Of a DNA stretch of 64,000 nt, positions 41,134 to 51,626 are shown in pieces (position 1 is the stretch's first letter; every line of letters begins with the position of its first letter). The stretch covers positions 4,771,501 through 4,835,500 of the forward strand of contig NZ_AP023441.1 in assembly GCF_019976755.1 (NCBI RefSeq), written 5' to 3'. Origin of the DNA: Nostoc sp. MS1. Its GTDB lineage: Bacteria > Cyanobacteriota > Cyanobacteriia > Cyanobacteriales > Nostocaceae. A program made the position numbers and the translations under genes. The notes under the pieces are model-generated. The model was not told the DNA's origin and made no database searches. It saw nothing but the letters and a program-made list of their open reading frames with translations.

Positions 41134-43887
41134 GTGAAGAATCGCCAGAAAATCAATACAGTAGATTACAAAGTATTAATTAAAAAAACAGGATTCTTCC
41201 TTTTTCCTCTGCAAATAATTATTCTTAATTGTGTTGATATTTTGACAGTCAAGGCAGCAGAAAAACCTGTTTTAAGTGTAGTGCAAAGTCAAGAAAATGC
41301 CCAGCATTGGACAGGAATTACCAAGCGTTTACAAAGTATAAATGTAGACTATTGCGTCATTTCTTTGACAAGTGTCAAGAGTGCAGCAGATTGGGGCGAT
41401 CGCAGCATATTATTCTTACCAAATATCGAAACTTTAACACCAACCCAAGCTCTCACCTTAGAAGAATGGAAAAGTAAAGGCGGGAACCTCATTGCAAGCG
41501 GCCCTGCTGGTAGCCTCTCTACCCCAGGTGTTCGTCAATTATTAAAAACCCTCTTGGGTGGTTATTGGGGATTTAGCCTTAAAGATAAACAACCGCTCAA
41601 ACCCCCAACCAAAGTTAATTATTCCTGGGTGAATAATAAGGGATTATTTGGTAATGTACATGGTGGCGTTTTAATACCCAATAACACTACTAGCCAAGCT
41701 GTTGCGATGTGGAATGGCGCAGGTAATTTTGCCGCCGTCGTCTCAACTGAGCGCACCACATTTTTGGGCTGGCGTTGGGGAGTCGATACAGCATCCACAA
41801 CAGAATTAGATAGTGCTTGGTTAAAAGCTGCACTAAACCGTTACTCATCATCCAAAAACACAAAAAAAATAGCTGGTGCTTCCTCCAGTTGCACAACATC
41901 AGTAGCTTCTGTACCCAGTGAGCAGAGGAGCAGGCGAGCAAACGCACAGATAAATAATAATTCTTCTCCCTCCCGTGTTGCTGCCATCGCCCCTACTCCT
42001 TCAGTTTCTCCTATGCCTTCCCCTAAGCCACCTAAAGCAGAGGAAGCAATAGATCAACTAGAACAACAAGTACGCTGGAATGTTGCCCCTAATTCTAATG
42101 CACCGATCGCACCTAGTGAAGCGATCTCTATGCAGCAAGAGATAGAAAATCTCATTGGACGAGTAGAAAGTTCCCATTTAGCGGCATTAGTGAATGATGG
42201 TAATACCTTAAACTCTCAGTCTACAAAAGCAGAAGTCACCCAAAACCCCAACACTCCAACTTCCATCTCTAACAAAGAGCAAGTTGTAGCACAAGCAAGA
42301 ACAGTCGCCAAAAACTTACCTCAGTTGATTGCCAATAAAAATTATGCGTTGGCTCGTCAACAATGGCTCGCAATCAAAACAAATCTGTGGAAGCAATTTC
42401 CTATAGATCGCAGATTAGCACCAGCCGAAATTCGCGCAGTATGGTTTGATAGGGGAACAATTGTCCGTGCTGGTAGTGAAGAAGAATTAGCCAAAATTTT
42501 TGACCGTTTGGCGCAAGCTGGCATCAATACTATCTTTTTTGAAACAGTCAACGCTGGCTATACAATCTACCCCAGTAAGGTTGCACCACAGCAAAATCCC
42601 TTAATTCGCGGTTGGAACCCCTTAGCCTCAGCAGTGAAATTAGCCCATGAGCGAGGAATGGAAATACACGCTTGGGTTTGGACATTCGCGGCTGGAAATC
42701 AGCGTCATAATCAATTACTCAAAATTGACCCAAATTATCCTGGCCCAGTCCTAGCGGCTCATCCTGATTGGGCAAACTACGACCAGCAAGGCAAAATGAT
42801 TCCCTCCGGTCAAACTAAGCCGTTCTACGATCCTGCCAATCCTGAGTTACGTCAGTATTTACTCAAACTTTACGAGGAAATTGTCACTGAATATCAGGTG
42901 GATGGGTTACAGCTAGATTACATTCGCTATCCTTTCCAAGACCCAGCCGCAGGACACAGTTATGGCTATGGTAAAGCAGCCATAACCCAGTTTCAACAAT
43001 TGACAGGTGTAGATCCGATGAAGATTACTCCAAGTCAAACACAATTGTGGCAGGAATGGACAAAATTTCGTACCCAACAAGTTGATACTTTTGTTAGTCA
43101 AGTTTCCCAAATGTTGCGTCAGCAACACCGCAACTTGATTTTATCTGTGGCTGTTTTCCCTCTTCCAGAATACGAGCGTATCCAAAAAATTCAACAGCAC
43201 TGGGAAGCTTGGGCTAGACAGGGGGATGTAGATTTAGTTGTGCCTATGACCTATGCCCAAGATACGGTACGTTTCCAAACTCTCGCAAAACCTTGGATAG
43301 CTTCAACACAATTAGGTTCTGCTTTGCTCGTACCCGGTATCCGCTTGCTTTCCTTATCAACATTAGGTACATTTGACCAACTGCAATTAGTGCGCGATTT
43401 ACCAGTAAGTGGTTATGCCTTGTTCGCAGCCGAAAATTTCAATCAAGATTTGCATAGGCTTTTCAGTAATACTCAAGGACGACTACAATCTCCCATTACT
43501 GAACCTCTGCCTCATCGTCAACCTTTCCAAAGCGCCTTAAATCGTTATATTGCTTTGAGACGAGAATGGCAGTTGACGCTACAAACTGACAAGCAACAAA
43601 CAACAGAGAAAGGCATTGGCGACTTTTACAGCCAAGCAGAAATTATCCAGAATGCTTTAACTCAACTAGCCAGCACACCCTCGGCTAGTAAATTAGCGAC
43701 AGCAAAAGCCAATTTGAATCGTTTTCAATCACTATTTCGAGTCTGGATGCGTCAACAACAGATAGAAAATAGCTATCAAATTAAAGCTTGGGAAAACCGT
43801 CTGATAAGTATAGAAAGACTATTAAACTACGGTGAAAAGCAATTAGATTCCAATTCTCAGCAGGGGGCTAATACGATAGGAAAATAG
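41134..43887 (+). CDS. Secreted family-10-like glycoside hydrolase (GHL10/DUF187)
   Basis: A 917-residue exported protein starting with GTG at 41134 (AGGGGA about 10 bases upstream). The N-terminal hydrophobic stretch (GFFLFPLQIIILNCVDILTV) is a likely signal. Residues about 48-240 resemble a glutamine-amidotransferase-like fold (ILFLPNIETLTPTQALTLEE, GGNLIASGPAGS). A Ser/Pro-rich linker follows (TPSVSPMPSPKPPKAEE). The catalytic barrel is about 430-740: EIRAVWFDRGTIV, AHERGMEIHAWVWTFAAG, the GLQLDYIRYPF motif and VVPMTYAQD. A helical tail ends the protein. It probably acts on cell-wall or sheath polysaccharide; the substrate is unknown. Confidence 0.9.
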   Translation: MKNRQKINTVDYKVLIKKTGFFLFPLQIIILNCVDILTVKAAEKPVLSVVQSQENAQHWTGITKRLQSINVDYCVISLTSVKSAADWGDRSILFLPNIETLTPTQALTLEEWKSKGGNLIASGPAGSLSTPGVRQLLKTLLGGYWGFSLKDKQPLKPPTKVNYSWVNNKGLFGNVHGGVLIPNNTTSQAVAMWNGAGNFAAVVSTERTTFLGWRWGVDTASTTELDSAWLKAALNRYSSSKNTKKIAGASSSCTTSVASVPSEQRSRRANAQINNNSSPSRVAAIAPTPSVSPMPSPKPPKAEEAIDQLEQQVRWNVAPNSNAPIAPSEAISMQQEIENLIGRVESSHLAALVNDGNTLNSQSTKAEVTQNPNTPTSISNKEQVVAQARTVAKNLPQLIANKNYALARQQWLAIKTNLWKQFPIDRRLAPAEIRAVWFDRGTIVRAGSEEELAKIFDRLAQAGINTIFFETVNAGYTIYPSKVAPQQNPLIRGWNPLASAVKLAHERGMEIHAWVWTFAAGNQRHNQLLKIDPNYPGPVLAAHPDWANYDQQGKMIPSGQTKPFYDPANPELRQYLLKLYEEIVTEYQVDGLQLDYIRYPFQDPAAGHSYGYGKAAITQFQQLTGVDPMKITPSQTQLWQEWTKFRTQQVDTFVSQVSQMLRQQHRNLILSVAVFPLPEYERIQKIQQHWEAWARQGDVDLVVPMTYAQDTVRFQTLAKPWIASTQLGSALLVPGIRLLSLSTLGTFDQLQLVRDLPVSGYALFAAENFNQDLHRLFSNTQGRLQSPITEPLPHRQPFQSALNRYIALRREWQLTLQTDKQQTTEKGIGDFYSQAEIIQNALTQLASTPSASKLATAKANLNRFQSLFRVWMRQQQIENSYQIKAWENRLISIERLLNYGEKQLDSNSQQGANTIGK

Positions 43888-44374
43888 TTTATTTAAACGT
43901 ATACAAGAGCGTTTAAAGATAAGCTTACGCTTATCATGAGATATATCAAATCCCTCTCCAAACCTCTCCCCTGCAAGGCTGTGGTGTATACACAAGTCTC
44001 ATAATAGTTGAGCAATATTGTTTTACCCCTCTCCTTGCAAAGGATACGGTGTACACACAAATGAATTAATCACTTCCAATCTCGTTTTGTAGTTTTGTAG
44101 GGTGTGTTATCGCGCCAGCGTAACGCACCGTAAATCTGGGGATACAAGCCTCCCATACCTACGTTACATTCCGTTTTCAAGTTGGTGTTAATTACTATTA
44201 TCGTAGGTGAACAGAGTCTATTACGAATTACGATAAGTTGTTGTATTTCTTCATAGGAAATTTATAGTATTTATACCCCAGACCTTATTATTTATTTAAT
44301 ATCAAAATATTAGAAGAGATTTAAAGCATTAGCTTTAGATAAGAATTATCGTATGCTAACCATAATCATGCTCT
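43888..44374. other. 487-base gap with hairpins and dispersed repeats
   Basis: After the hairpins at 43892-43935 there are two related copies of a CCTCTCC...GGTGTATACACAA-type sequence (about 43967-43999 and 44027-44064). Then a GTAGGGTGTGTTATCGCGCC word (44097) follows, which I recall as a dispersed Nostoc repeat. The right part is AT-rich and should hold the promoter of the kinase gene. No gene is seen. Confidence 0.55.
43892..43935 (+). terminator. Two adjacent hairpins after the GH10-like gene
   Basis: Hairpin one has arms TTTAAACG and CGTTTAAA (43892-43917); hairpin two has GATAAGC and GCTTATC (43918-43935). They begin 5 bases after the stop. Together they may end transcription, although no T-run follows. 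Confidence 0.5.
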
Positions 44375-47300
44375 ATGTCATTTATCCTTCACCATCTCTG
44401 GCTACGATATTTAAACTCAATTATTAACATTTCGCCACTGACGGTTGAGCCGGAAACATCTTTGTCAGAAGCAATTTCACAAATGGCTAGTCAAGGTGCG
44501 GATATTGTTGTAGCTGCCAATTCTCAAGTATTAGGCTATTTGTCAGCAAAGGATGTAGTCAAGCTGGTAGCCTTGGGTGTTGATTGGCAAACTACTAAAG
44601 TTTCTGAAGTGATGAATACCGTGGAGAGCGTTTTTCATATTTCACAGTTTCAGGATCTAGCTACAACTATTTCTATATTAGGTAAACATCAATCAAGTTG
44701 CTTGTTGGTGGTTGATGAACAAGAGCAGTTAATGGGAATAATTACTGCTGAAAGCATTTGTCAAGGGTTAGGCGTAGTAATTGAGTTGAATTATCAAGAA
44801 CAAGTACAAACTTCCGAGGAACATTTAAACTTATTAGATTCAGCAATAGTTCACACAAATGATGCTCCAGCCAGTGAAGATAGTCTTTGGCGTATTGCTG
44901 ATACCAAACCTGTATTAATTTGGATGTCTAGCACAGATACTCGATGTAATTTCTTTAACGAAAATTGGTTAGAATTTACGGGCAGCACTTTAGAAAAAGA
45001 AATAGGTAAAAGTTGGGCAGAATTACTGCATCCAGAAGATTTACAAAAGTTTTTAAATATTTATTTATCTGCCTTTCATGCTCGTGAGTGTTTCTCTGTA
45101 GAATATCGGCTACGACGAGTTAACGGAGAATACCATTGGTTTTTAAATACTGGTGTTCCCAAAGTGGCTACTGATGGTAGTTTTGAGGGTTATATTAGTT
45201 ACTGTATAGATATTGATGAACATAAACGCGCTGTTGCGCAGTTAGAACATAGTAAAACTCGCTTTAAGTTGGTGTTAGAAGCAACGCATACCATATATTG
45301 GGAGCGAAACCTGAGTAATGAACAAATATCACTTCTCAATCTTGTTGACGAGTTAGGAGCAACTAGACAATTAAATCATCATGAAGCTCTTAGTTGTATC
45401 TATGCAGATGATAGAGCAAAAGTAGAGATGGCTGTTGAAGATGCGATCGCCAATTGTAGTTTCTTAGAAGTAGAGCATCGGATACTAATCGCAGAGGAAG
45501 CATCTGAGTATAAATGGTTTCTCTCAAGAGGTACAGTAATCACCGACGCAACAGGAAAACCCACTCGTATGACTGGCTTTTCGATGGATATTACCGACCG
45601 TGTGCAGGCACAAGCCGCGCTACAACAAGCGAACCAAGAGTTAGAACGGCGAGTTACAGAGCGTACTCTAGCCTTGGAGGAAGCAAATAGACAACTTTTG
45701 GCAGAAATTAGCGATCGCCAAATTGCCCAGGAACAACTGCGACAATCTCAACAAATGTTGCAGTTAATTATGGATACAATTCCCCAATGTATCTTTTGGA
45801 AAGATAACAATTCCGTCTTCATGGGCTGTAATCGTAACTTTGCCAAAATTTTAGGTTTTGAGCATCCAGAAAATATCGTCGGTAAAACCGACTATGATTT
45901 TCTCCCCAATCGACATAACGCCGACTTTTACCGCCAATGCGATGCTAGGGTGATGGAAAATAATCAGCCTGAGTATCACATCATTGAATCCTTACTGAAA
46001 CCAGATGGTCAACAAATTTGGCTAGAAACAAATAAAGTTCCTCTCCATGATATCGAAGGTAATGTTGTTGGTATTCTTGGTACATTTGAAGATATTACTG
46101 AACGCAAGCTGGTACAAGAAGCTTTAGAAAAAAGTGAAGAACGTTTTCGCTTCTTAGCAGAATCTATTCCTCAACAGGTGTGGATAGCTCGACCAGACGG
46201 TTACATTGAATATGTGAACCAACGCACTCTAGAATACTTTGACTGTAAACCAGAAGCTATACTAGGCTGGCAGTGGTCACAATGGATACATCCTGATGAC
46301 AGTCCCCGTTGCTTGGCAGCATGGGATCATTGTGTAGCTACTGGTGAACCTCTAGACCTTGAATTTCGCTGGTTCAGGGTGAAAGACCAAGCCTATCGCT
46401 GGCATTTAGGACGTGCGGTAGCCTTGCGTAATCAACAAGGCAATATTATTAATTGGTTTGGGACAAATACTGATATAGATGATCGCAAACGTACCGAACA
46501 AGCCTTAAGAGATAGCGAAGAAAGGTTCCGTAACTTAGTGGAAGCTAGCAGTGATTGGGTATGGGAAGTTGATGAGAACCTGGTTTATACATACGCCAGT
46601 CCAAAAATTAGAGATATTTTAGGTTACGAACCAGAGGAAATATTGGGCAGAACGCCGTTTGACCTCATGACACCAACAGAGGTGGAGCGTATCAAGATGA
46701 TTGTTGCCCCAATTTATGCAGCAAAACAGCCATTAAAATGCTTAGAAAACTTTAATCTGCATAAAGATGGTTATTCAGTCGTTCTTGAAAGCAGTGCAGT
46801 GCCGGTTTTTGATACCACAGGTAAATTTTGTGGTTATCGAGGCATAGATCGAGATATCACTTTTCGTAAACAAGTAGAAAAAAATTTATATCAAACTCAA
46901 CAGCAGTTACAAGCAATTTTGGATAACTCCTCGGCGTGTATTTATGTCATGGATAGCCAAAATAGATTTGTACTAATTAACCGACGGTATGAACAGTTAT
47001 TTCATACGACCCAAGCAGAAATTATAGGCAAGAGTTTATACGAAACTTGGCCCCATGATATTGCTGATGGATTTGCAGTCAACAATAGAAAAGTGTTTAC
47101 CGATGGTATTGCGGTAGAAGTGGAAGAAATTGTTAACCAAGAAGATGGTTTACATACTTACTTTAGTATTAAATTTCCTTTGAAAGACCAAAATGGTGTC
47201 ACGTATGGTGTCTGTGGTATTTCTACAGATATGACAGATCGCAAGTTAGCAGAAAATTCTTTGTTACGTTTTCGCAAAGCAATGGAAAGCACAAGTGACG

Positions 47301-49099
47301 CTATTCACTTTAGTGATATTTTTGATAATAGTATTTATATTAACCCAGCCTTTCAAGAATTATACGGTTATAGTCTAGAGGAACTACAAACGGATGGGGG
47401 AGTATGTACAGTTTTTCAACAGCCTCAAGAACGGCAAACAATATTTGATACTGTTATTAAAGGCAATTCTTGGCGGGGTGAAGTGATAATGCGATCGCGC
47501 GATGGTCGTCTATTAAAAGTTGATGTCAGGTCTGATGCCCTGAAAGATAGTGATGGTAAAATTACGGGGATAGTATGTATTCATACAGATGTGACTCAAC
47601 ATCAGCAAATAGAGGAAGGCTTACGATTACGCGATCGGGCGATCGATGCTAGCAGTAACGGCATTATTATCGCTGATGCTACCACCCCCAACGGGCCAAT
47701 TATCTATGTTAACCCTGCTTTTGAGCGCATGACTGGCTATACTTCAGAGGAAGTGATAGGGCAGAACTTCCGTATATTCCAAAGTGCGGATATCGACCAA
47801 CCAGGATTACGGGAACTTAGCACTGCAATGCAGGCAGGAAAAGCTTGCACTGTAGTTTTGCGTAATTATCGTAAAGACGGCAGTTTGTTGTGGAACGAGT
47901 TAAATATCTCCCCTGTTTATGACCAAGCTGGTCAACTTACTCACTACATCAGCATCCAAACGGATATTACAGAACGCAAACAAACAGAAACAGCACTACT
48001 TGTTAGTCAACAGCGCCTACAATATTTACTAACTTCCAGCCCGGCTGTGATTTATACCAGTCAAACCTTTGGGGAATTTGCCAAACTATTTATTAGCGAC
48101 AATGTGACCGCAATGACTGGCTATGAAGCAAGGGAATTTACAGAAAATCCTGGTTTTTGGGCTAGTCATATCCATCCAGATGACAAACCATCAGTCTTTC
48201 ATCGACTATCTAACGTCTTGGAACGGAAAAGCTATAAGTTAGAATATCGTTTTTTACACAAAGATGGTAGCTATCATTGGATTTATGACCAAGGACGAGT
48301 GGTGCAAGATGACATAGATAATCCCATAGAAATGGTTGGTCATATAGTAGATATTACAGAACGCAAACAACTAGAAGAATACTTAAAGATAGCACTAGAG
48401 AAAGAGAAAGAATTAAGTGAACTGAAATCTCGATTTGTCTCGATGACTTCCCACGAATTTCGGACACCGTTGAGTACAATTCTGTCTTCATCTGAGTTAT
48501 TAGAACACTACCGCCACAAATGGCCAGAGGAAAAACAACTCACTCACCTCCGGCGTATTCAAAATGCGGTGAAGCGAATGACAGAAATGTTAAATGACAT
48601 TTTAATCATTGGTAAGGCAGAAGCAGGGAAACTAGAGTTTGTTCCTAAATCATTTGATGTTGTGGCATATTGCCGCACACTAGTAGAAGAAATTCAATTA
48701 AACCTGACTAATCAGCAAGTTGGTTTCATCACTGAATATGAATCTATGCCATGTTACATGGATGACAAACTTTTAGGACATATTCTTAGCAACTTAATTT
48801 CTAATGCTCTGAAATATTCGGCTTTTGATGGTCATGTGCAAGTTAAATTCTCTTGTCGAGATGATTACGCAATCTTTGAAGTTCAAGATTGGGGTATTGG
48901 TATTCCCCCAGAAGATATTACCCACTTATTTGAGTCATTTTATCGGGCAAAAAATGTGGGCAATATATTAGGTACTGGTTTAGGATTAGCAATTGTTAAA
49001 AAATGTATTGATATTTGTAAAGGTCAAATATTTGTCTCAAGTACCGTGGGTGTTGGTACAGTATTTACAGTGAATCTTCCTTTAAATAATCAAATATAA
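44375..49099 (+). CDS. Giant sensor histidine kinase with CBS pair and nine PAS domains
   Basis: A 1574-residue cytoplasmic kinase without membrane helices. Two CBS domains are seen at about residues 15-135 (TVEPETSLSEAISQMASQG; LLVVDEQEQLMGIIT). Nine PAS/PAC units follow, each ending in a DITERK-like motif (the last at about 1330). A coiled coil follows the second (LERRVTERTLALEEANRQL). HisKA has the phospho-accepting His in MTSHEFRTPLSTIL. HATPase_c has NLISNALKYS, DWGIGIPPED and GTGLGLAIVKK. The CBS pair suggests adenylate sensing; PAS ligands are unknown. A response regulator starts 13 bases downstream and is the likely partner. Confidence 0.94.
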   Translation: MSFILHHLWLRYLNSIINISPLTVEPETSLSEAISQMASQGADIVVAANSQVLGYLSAKDVVKLVALGVDWQTTKVSEVMNTVESVFHISQFQDLATTISILGKHQSSCLLVVDEQEQLMGIITAESICQGLGVVIELNYQEQVQTSEEHLNLLDSAIVHTNDAPASEDSLWRIADTKPVLIWMSSTDTRCNFFNENWLEFTGSTLEKEIGKSWAELLHPEDLQKFLNIYLSAFHARECFSVEYRLRRVNGEYHWFLNTGVPKVATDGSFEGYISYCIDIDEHKRAVAQLEHSKTRFKLVLEATHTIYWERNLSNEQISLLNLVDELGATRQLNHHEALSCIYADDRAKVEMAVEDAIANCSFLEVEHRILIAEEASEYKWFLSRGTVITDATGKPTRMTGFSMDITDRVQAQAALQQANQELERRVTERTLALEEANRQLLAEISDRQIAQEQLRQSQQMLQLIMDTIPQCIFWKDNNSVFMGCNRNFAKILGFEHPENIVGKTDYDFLPNRHNADFYRQCDARVMENNQPEYHIIESLLKPDGQQIWLETNKVPLHDIEGNVVGILGTFEDITERKLVQEALEKSEERFRFLAESIPQQVWIARPDGYIEYVNQRTLEYFDCKPEAILGWQWSQWIHPDDSPRCLAAWDHCVATGEPLDLEFRWFRVKDQAYRWHLGRAVALRNQQGNIINWFGTNTDIDDRKRTEQALRDSEERFRNLVEASSDWVWEVDENLVYTYASPKIRDILGYEPEEILGRTPFDLMTPTEVERIKMIVAPIYAAKQPLKCLENFNLHKDGYSVVLESSAVPVFDTTGKFCGYRGIDRDITFRKQVEKNLYQTQQQLQAILDNSSACIYVMDSQNRFVLINRRYEQLFHTTQAEIIGKSLYETWPHDIADGFAVNNRKVFTDGIAVEVEEIVNQEDGLHTYFSIKFPLKDQNGVTYGVCGISTDMTDRKLAENSLLRFRKAMESTSDAIHFSDIFDNSIYINPAFQELYGYSLEELQTDGGVCTVFQQPQERQTIFDTVIKGNSWRGEVIMRSRDGRLLKVDVRSDALKDSDGKITGIVCIHTDVTQHQQIEEGLRLRDRAIDASSNGIIIADATTPNGPIIYVNPAFERMTGYTSEEVIGQNFRIFQSADIDQPGLRELSTAMQAGKACTVVLRNYRKDGSLLWNELNISPVYDQAGQLTHYISIQTDITERKQTETALLVSQQRLQYLLTSSPAVIYTSQTFGEFAKLFISDNVTAMTGYEAREFTENPGFWASHIHPDDKPSVFHRLSNVLERKSYKLEYRFLHKDGSYHWIYDQGRVVQDDIDNPIEMVGHIVDITERKQLEEYLKIALEKEKELSELKSRFVSMTSHEFRTPLSTILSSSELLEHYRHKWPEEKQLTHLRRIQNAVKRMTEMLNDILIIGKAEAGKLEFVPKSFDVVAYCRTLVEEIQLNLTNQQVGFITEYESMPCYMDDKLLGHILSNLISNALKYSAFDGHVQVKFSCRDDYAIFEVQDWGIGIPPEDITHLFESFYRAKNVGNILGTGLGLAIVKKCIDICKGQIFVSSTVGVGTVFTVNLPLNNQI

Positions 49100-49112
49100 A
49101 AAGAGGTTAATA

Positions 49113-50324
49113 ATGATTAAAATTTTAGTTATCGAAGATGAAGATTCAGTTAGGGAAAATATTTTAGATTTGTTACAAGCAGAAGATTTTGATACTGTGT
49201 CTGCTGCTAATGGACGAATTGGCATAGATTTAGCACTATCAGAATTTCCTGATTTAGTCTTGTGCGATATGATGATGCCTGAAGTTGACGGTTATGGTGT
49301 CTTATCAGCATTACGTCAAGAACCATTAACGGCAACCATTCCTTTTATCTTCCTGACAGCAAAATCTGCCAAAGCCGATTTCCGCCAAGGTATGGATATG
49401 GGCGCAGATGATTATCTCACTAAGCCATTTACTAGGGCGGAATTACTCAGTGCGATCATGAATCGCTTAGAAAGACAAGCTACTTTAAAAAAGCACTTAA
49501 TCAATCAAACTGGATTAAAAATTTCATCTCCGAAAACACAGTTATTGGAGATGAGTTTACATAAAGTGGTCAAGCAAGAGAAGTTTCAAGAGTTTGAGAT
49601 ACAATACCAACCCATAGTTGATATCACTTCAGGAAAAATCATTGCTACAGAGAGCCTTTTACGTTGGCAAAGTCCAGAATTAGGTGCTATTTCTCCTTCA
49701 GAGTTCATTCCCTTAGCAGAATCTACGGGTTTAATTGTACCTATTGGTCAGTGGGTAATAGCTAAAGTTTGTCAACAAGCTAAAGCTTGGTATGATTCTG
49801 GTATAAATTGTTTGACCATTTCTATAAATTTATCTGCAGTTGAATTTAACAGACCAGATTTGATTCAAAAGATTACTGAAGCTTTAAAAATTAATAATCT
49901 AGATCCGCGTTGTCTGGAGCTAGAGCTTACTGAAAGTATGATCATGCAGGACTTAAATAATGCTATTTTTACAATGAATGAATTGCAATCTTTAGGGGTG
50001 AGAATAGCAATTGATGATTTTGGTACAGGTTACTCTTCTTTAATTTATCTGAAAAATCTACCAGTTAATACACTGAAAATCGACAGATATTTTATTCATA
50101 ATGTGGCTAACGATAGGCAGAAATCAGCTATTACTAAAGCTTTAATTGAGATGTCACATAATATGAATATGCGTGTCATTGCTGAAGGTGTAGAAACAGA
50201 ATCAGAATTATATTTTTTAAAACAAAATCAATGTGATGCTGTACAAGGTCTTTTCTTTAGTCGTTCTTTACCAGCAGTGGAGTTAGAAAATTTCTTATGG
50301 AATAACAAACATTTGTCTGTGTAA
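49113..50324 (+). CDS. Response regulator with EAL phosphodiesterase output
   Basis: A 403-residue protein. The receiver (about 1-120) has acidic residues EDED, the phospho-Asp in LVLCDMMMPEVDG, and FLTAKSAK plus the switch Lys in DDYLTKPFTR. The EAL domain (about 145-400) should hydrolyse cyclic di-GMP: the signature is ESL rather than EAL (ATESLLRW), but ELTESMI, IDDFGTGYSSLIYLK and AEGVETESEL are intact, so activity is likely. It is 13 bases after the giant kinase and probably its target, joining light, redox or metabolite input to c-di-GMP level. Confidence 0.94.
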   Translation: MIKILVIEDEDSVRENILDLLQAEDFDTVSAANGRIGIDLALSEFPDLVLCDMMMPEVDGYGVLSALRQEPLTATIPFIFLTAKSAKADFRQGMDMGADDYLTKPFTRAELLSAIMNRLERQATLKKHLINQTGLKISSPKTQLLEMSLHKVVKQEKFQEFEIQYQPIVDITSGKIIATESLLRWQSPELGAISPSEFIPLAESTGLIVPIGQWVIAKVCQQAKAWYDSGINCLTISINLSAVEFNRPDLIQKITEALKINNLDPRCLELELTESMIMQDLNNAIFTMNELQSLGVRIAIDDFGTGYSSLIYLKNLPVNTLKIDRYFIHNVANDRQKSAITKALIEMSHNMNMRVIAEGVETESELYFLKQNQCDAVQGLFFSRSLPAVELENFLWNNKHLSV

Positions 50325-50477
50325 AAAATATTAAGTTTTTACCATTTATTTAAGTCAAATGCCATGATTACTGATATTGGTAATTGATGCTGACAGCGAA
50401 ACAATTACCATCAGTTCTAATCTAAATAATTTTTACAAATTAATTGTAATTAAATAGTTTTTATTAATTAAACTAAT

Positions 50478-51626
50478 ATGAGTAAAATTCTTGTCATTGA
50501 AGATGATATTAATGTCAGACAAAATATATTAGATTTATTAGAAAATGAAGGATTTAATTTAATTGAAGCGCATAATGGGCTTCTTGGTGTGCAATTAGCT
50601 CAAGAAGAAATCCCAAATTTGATTATCTGCGATGTAATGATGCCTGAATTAGACGGTTATGGAGTGTTAAAAGCATTACGTCAAAGTCCAGAAACAGCAA
50701 CAATTCCTTTAATTTTTTTAACTGCTAAGTCTGATAAAACTGACTTCCGTCAAGGAATGGAAATGGGAGCGGATGATTATATAGTTAAACCGTTTACAAG
50801 GAAAGAGTTATTGGCAGCGATCGCCTGTAGATTAGAGAAGAATAATATCATAAAAAATGAAAATCAAAGAAGGTTAGATAACTTACGTAATAGTATTGCT
50901 TTATCTCTACCCCATGAAATGCGGACACCTTTAAATGGGATATTAGGCTTTTCCCAAATTTTAATGGAAGAAAGTGATAATCTTGATTCGACTACAATTA
51001 AGGAAATGGCAGAATCAATTTATTTATCTGGGGAAAGGTTATTTGAATTGATTCAAAAATTTCTGATGTATGCAGAGTTAGAAATTACTAAAAATGACCC
51101 AGAACAAATTGAGTTTTTACAAAGCCAAACTACTACATTTCCTAATTTAACAATACTTGGTATTATTAAAGATAAAGCCAAAAAAGTAGACAGAGAAGCA
51201 GATTTGCAATTAGAACTGTATCCATGTCAAGTAAATATTGCTACTTCAAAAGTAGCAAAGATTGTAGAAGAGTTGCTTGACAATGCTTTTAAGTTTTCTT
51301 CTAAAGGCAGTATAGTTCAAATTAAAAGTCAGATTATTAACGGTGAATTAACTTTATCCTTTATTGATCATGGTCGCGGCATCACAGCAGCACAAATTGC
51401 CGAATTGGGTGCTTATCAACAATTTGAGCGTAAACTTTATGAACAGCAAGGTTCAGGCTTAGGTTTAATGATTGCCAAAAGTATAGCTGAAATACATGGA
51501 GGTAAGTTAAAAATTATAAGCAAACCACACCAAAATACCGTTGTACAAGTAATGCTACCTTGTAATCAAATTATAGAAAATACTCATGAAATTATTGGCT
51601 GTAAAAAATCGTCAAATTTCGTTTAG
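50478..51626 (+). CDS. Receiver-first hybrid histidine kinase
   Basis: A 382-residue protein with an N-terminal receiver (about 1-120; DDINVRQNILDLL, phospho-Asp in LIICDVMMPELDG, Lys in DDYIVKPFTR). A kinase core follows: HisKA with His in LSLPHEMRTPLNGILGFS, and HATPase_c with ELLDNAFKFSSKG, DHGRGI and GSGLGLMIAKS. The receiver is very similar to that of the preceding gene, so the two likely come from duplication with exchange of the output part. It can pass phosphate from the giant kinase to a further regulator. An AT-rich gap of 153 bases precedes it. Confidence 0.93.
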   Translation: MSKILVIEDDINVRQNILDLLENEGFNLIEAHNGLLGVQLAQEEIPNLIICDVMMPELDGYGVLKALRQSPETATIPLIFLTAKSDKTDFRQGMEMGADDYIVKPFTRKELLAAIACRLEKNNIIKNENQRRLDNLRNSIALSLPHEMRTPLNGILGFSQILMEESDNLDSTTIKEMAESIYLSGERLFELIQKFLMYAELEITKNDPEQIEFLQSQTTTFPNLTILGIIKDKAKKVDREADLQLELYPCQVNIATSKVAKIVEELLDNAFKFSSKGSIVQIKSQIINGELTLSFIDHGRGITAAQIAELGAYQQFERKLYEQQGSGLGLMIAKSIAEIHGGKLKIISKPHQNTVVQVMLPCNQIIENTHEIIGCKKSSNFV

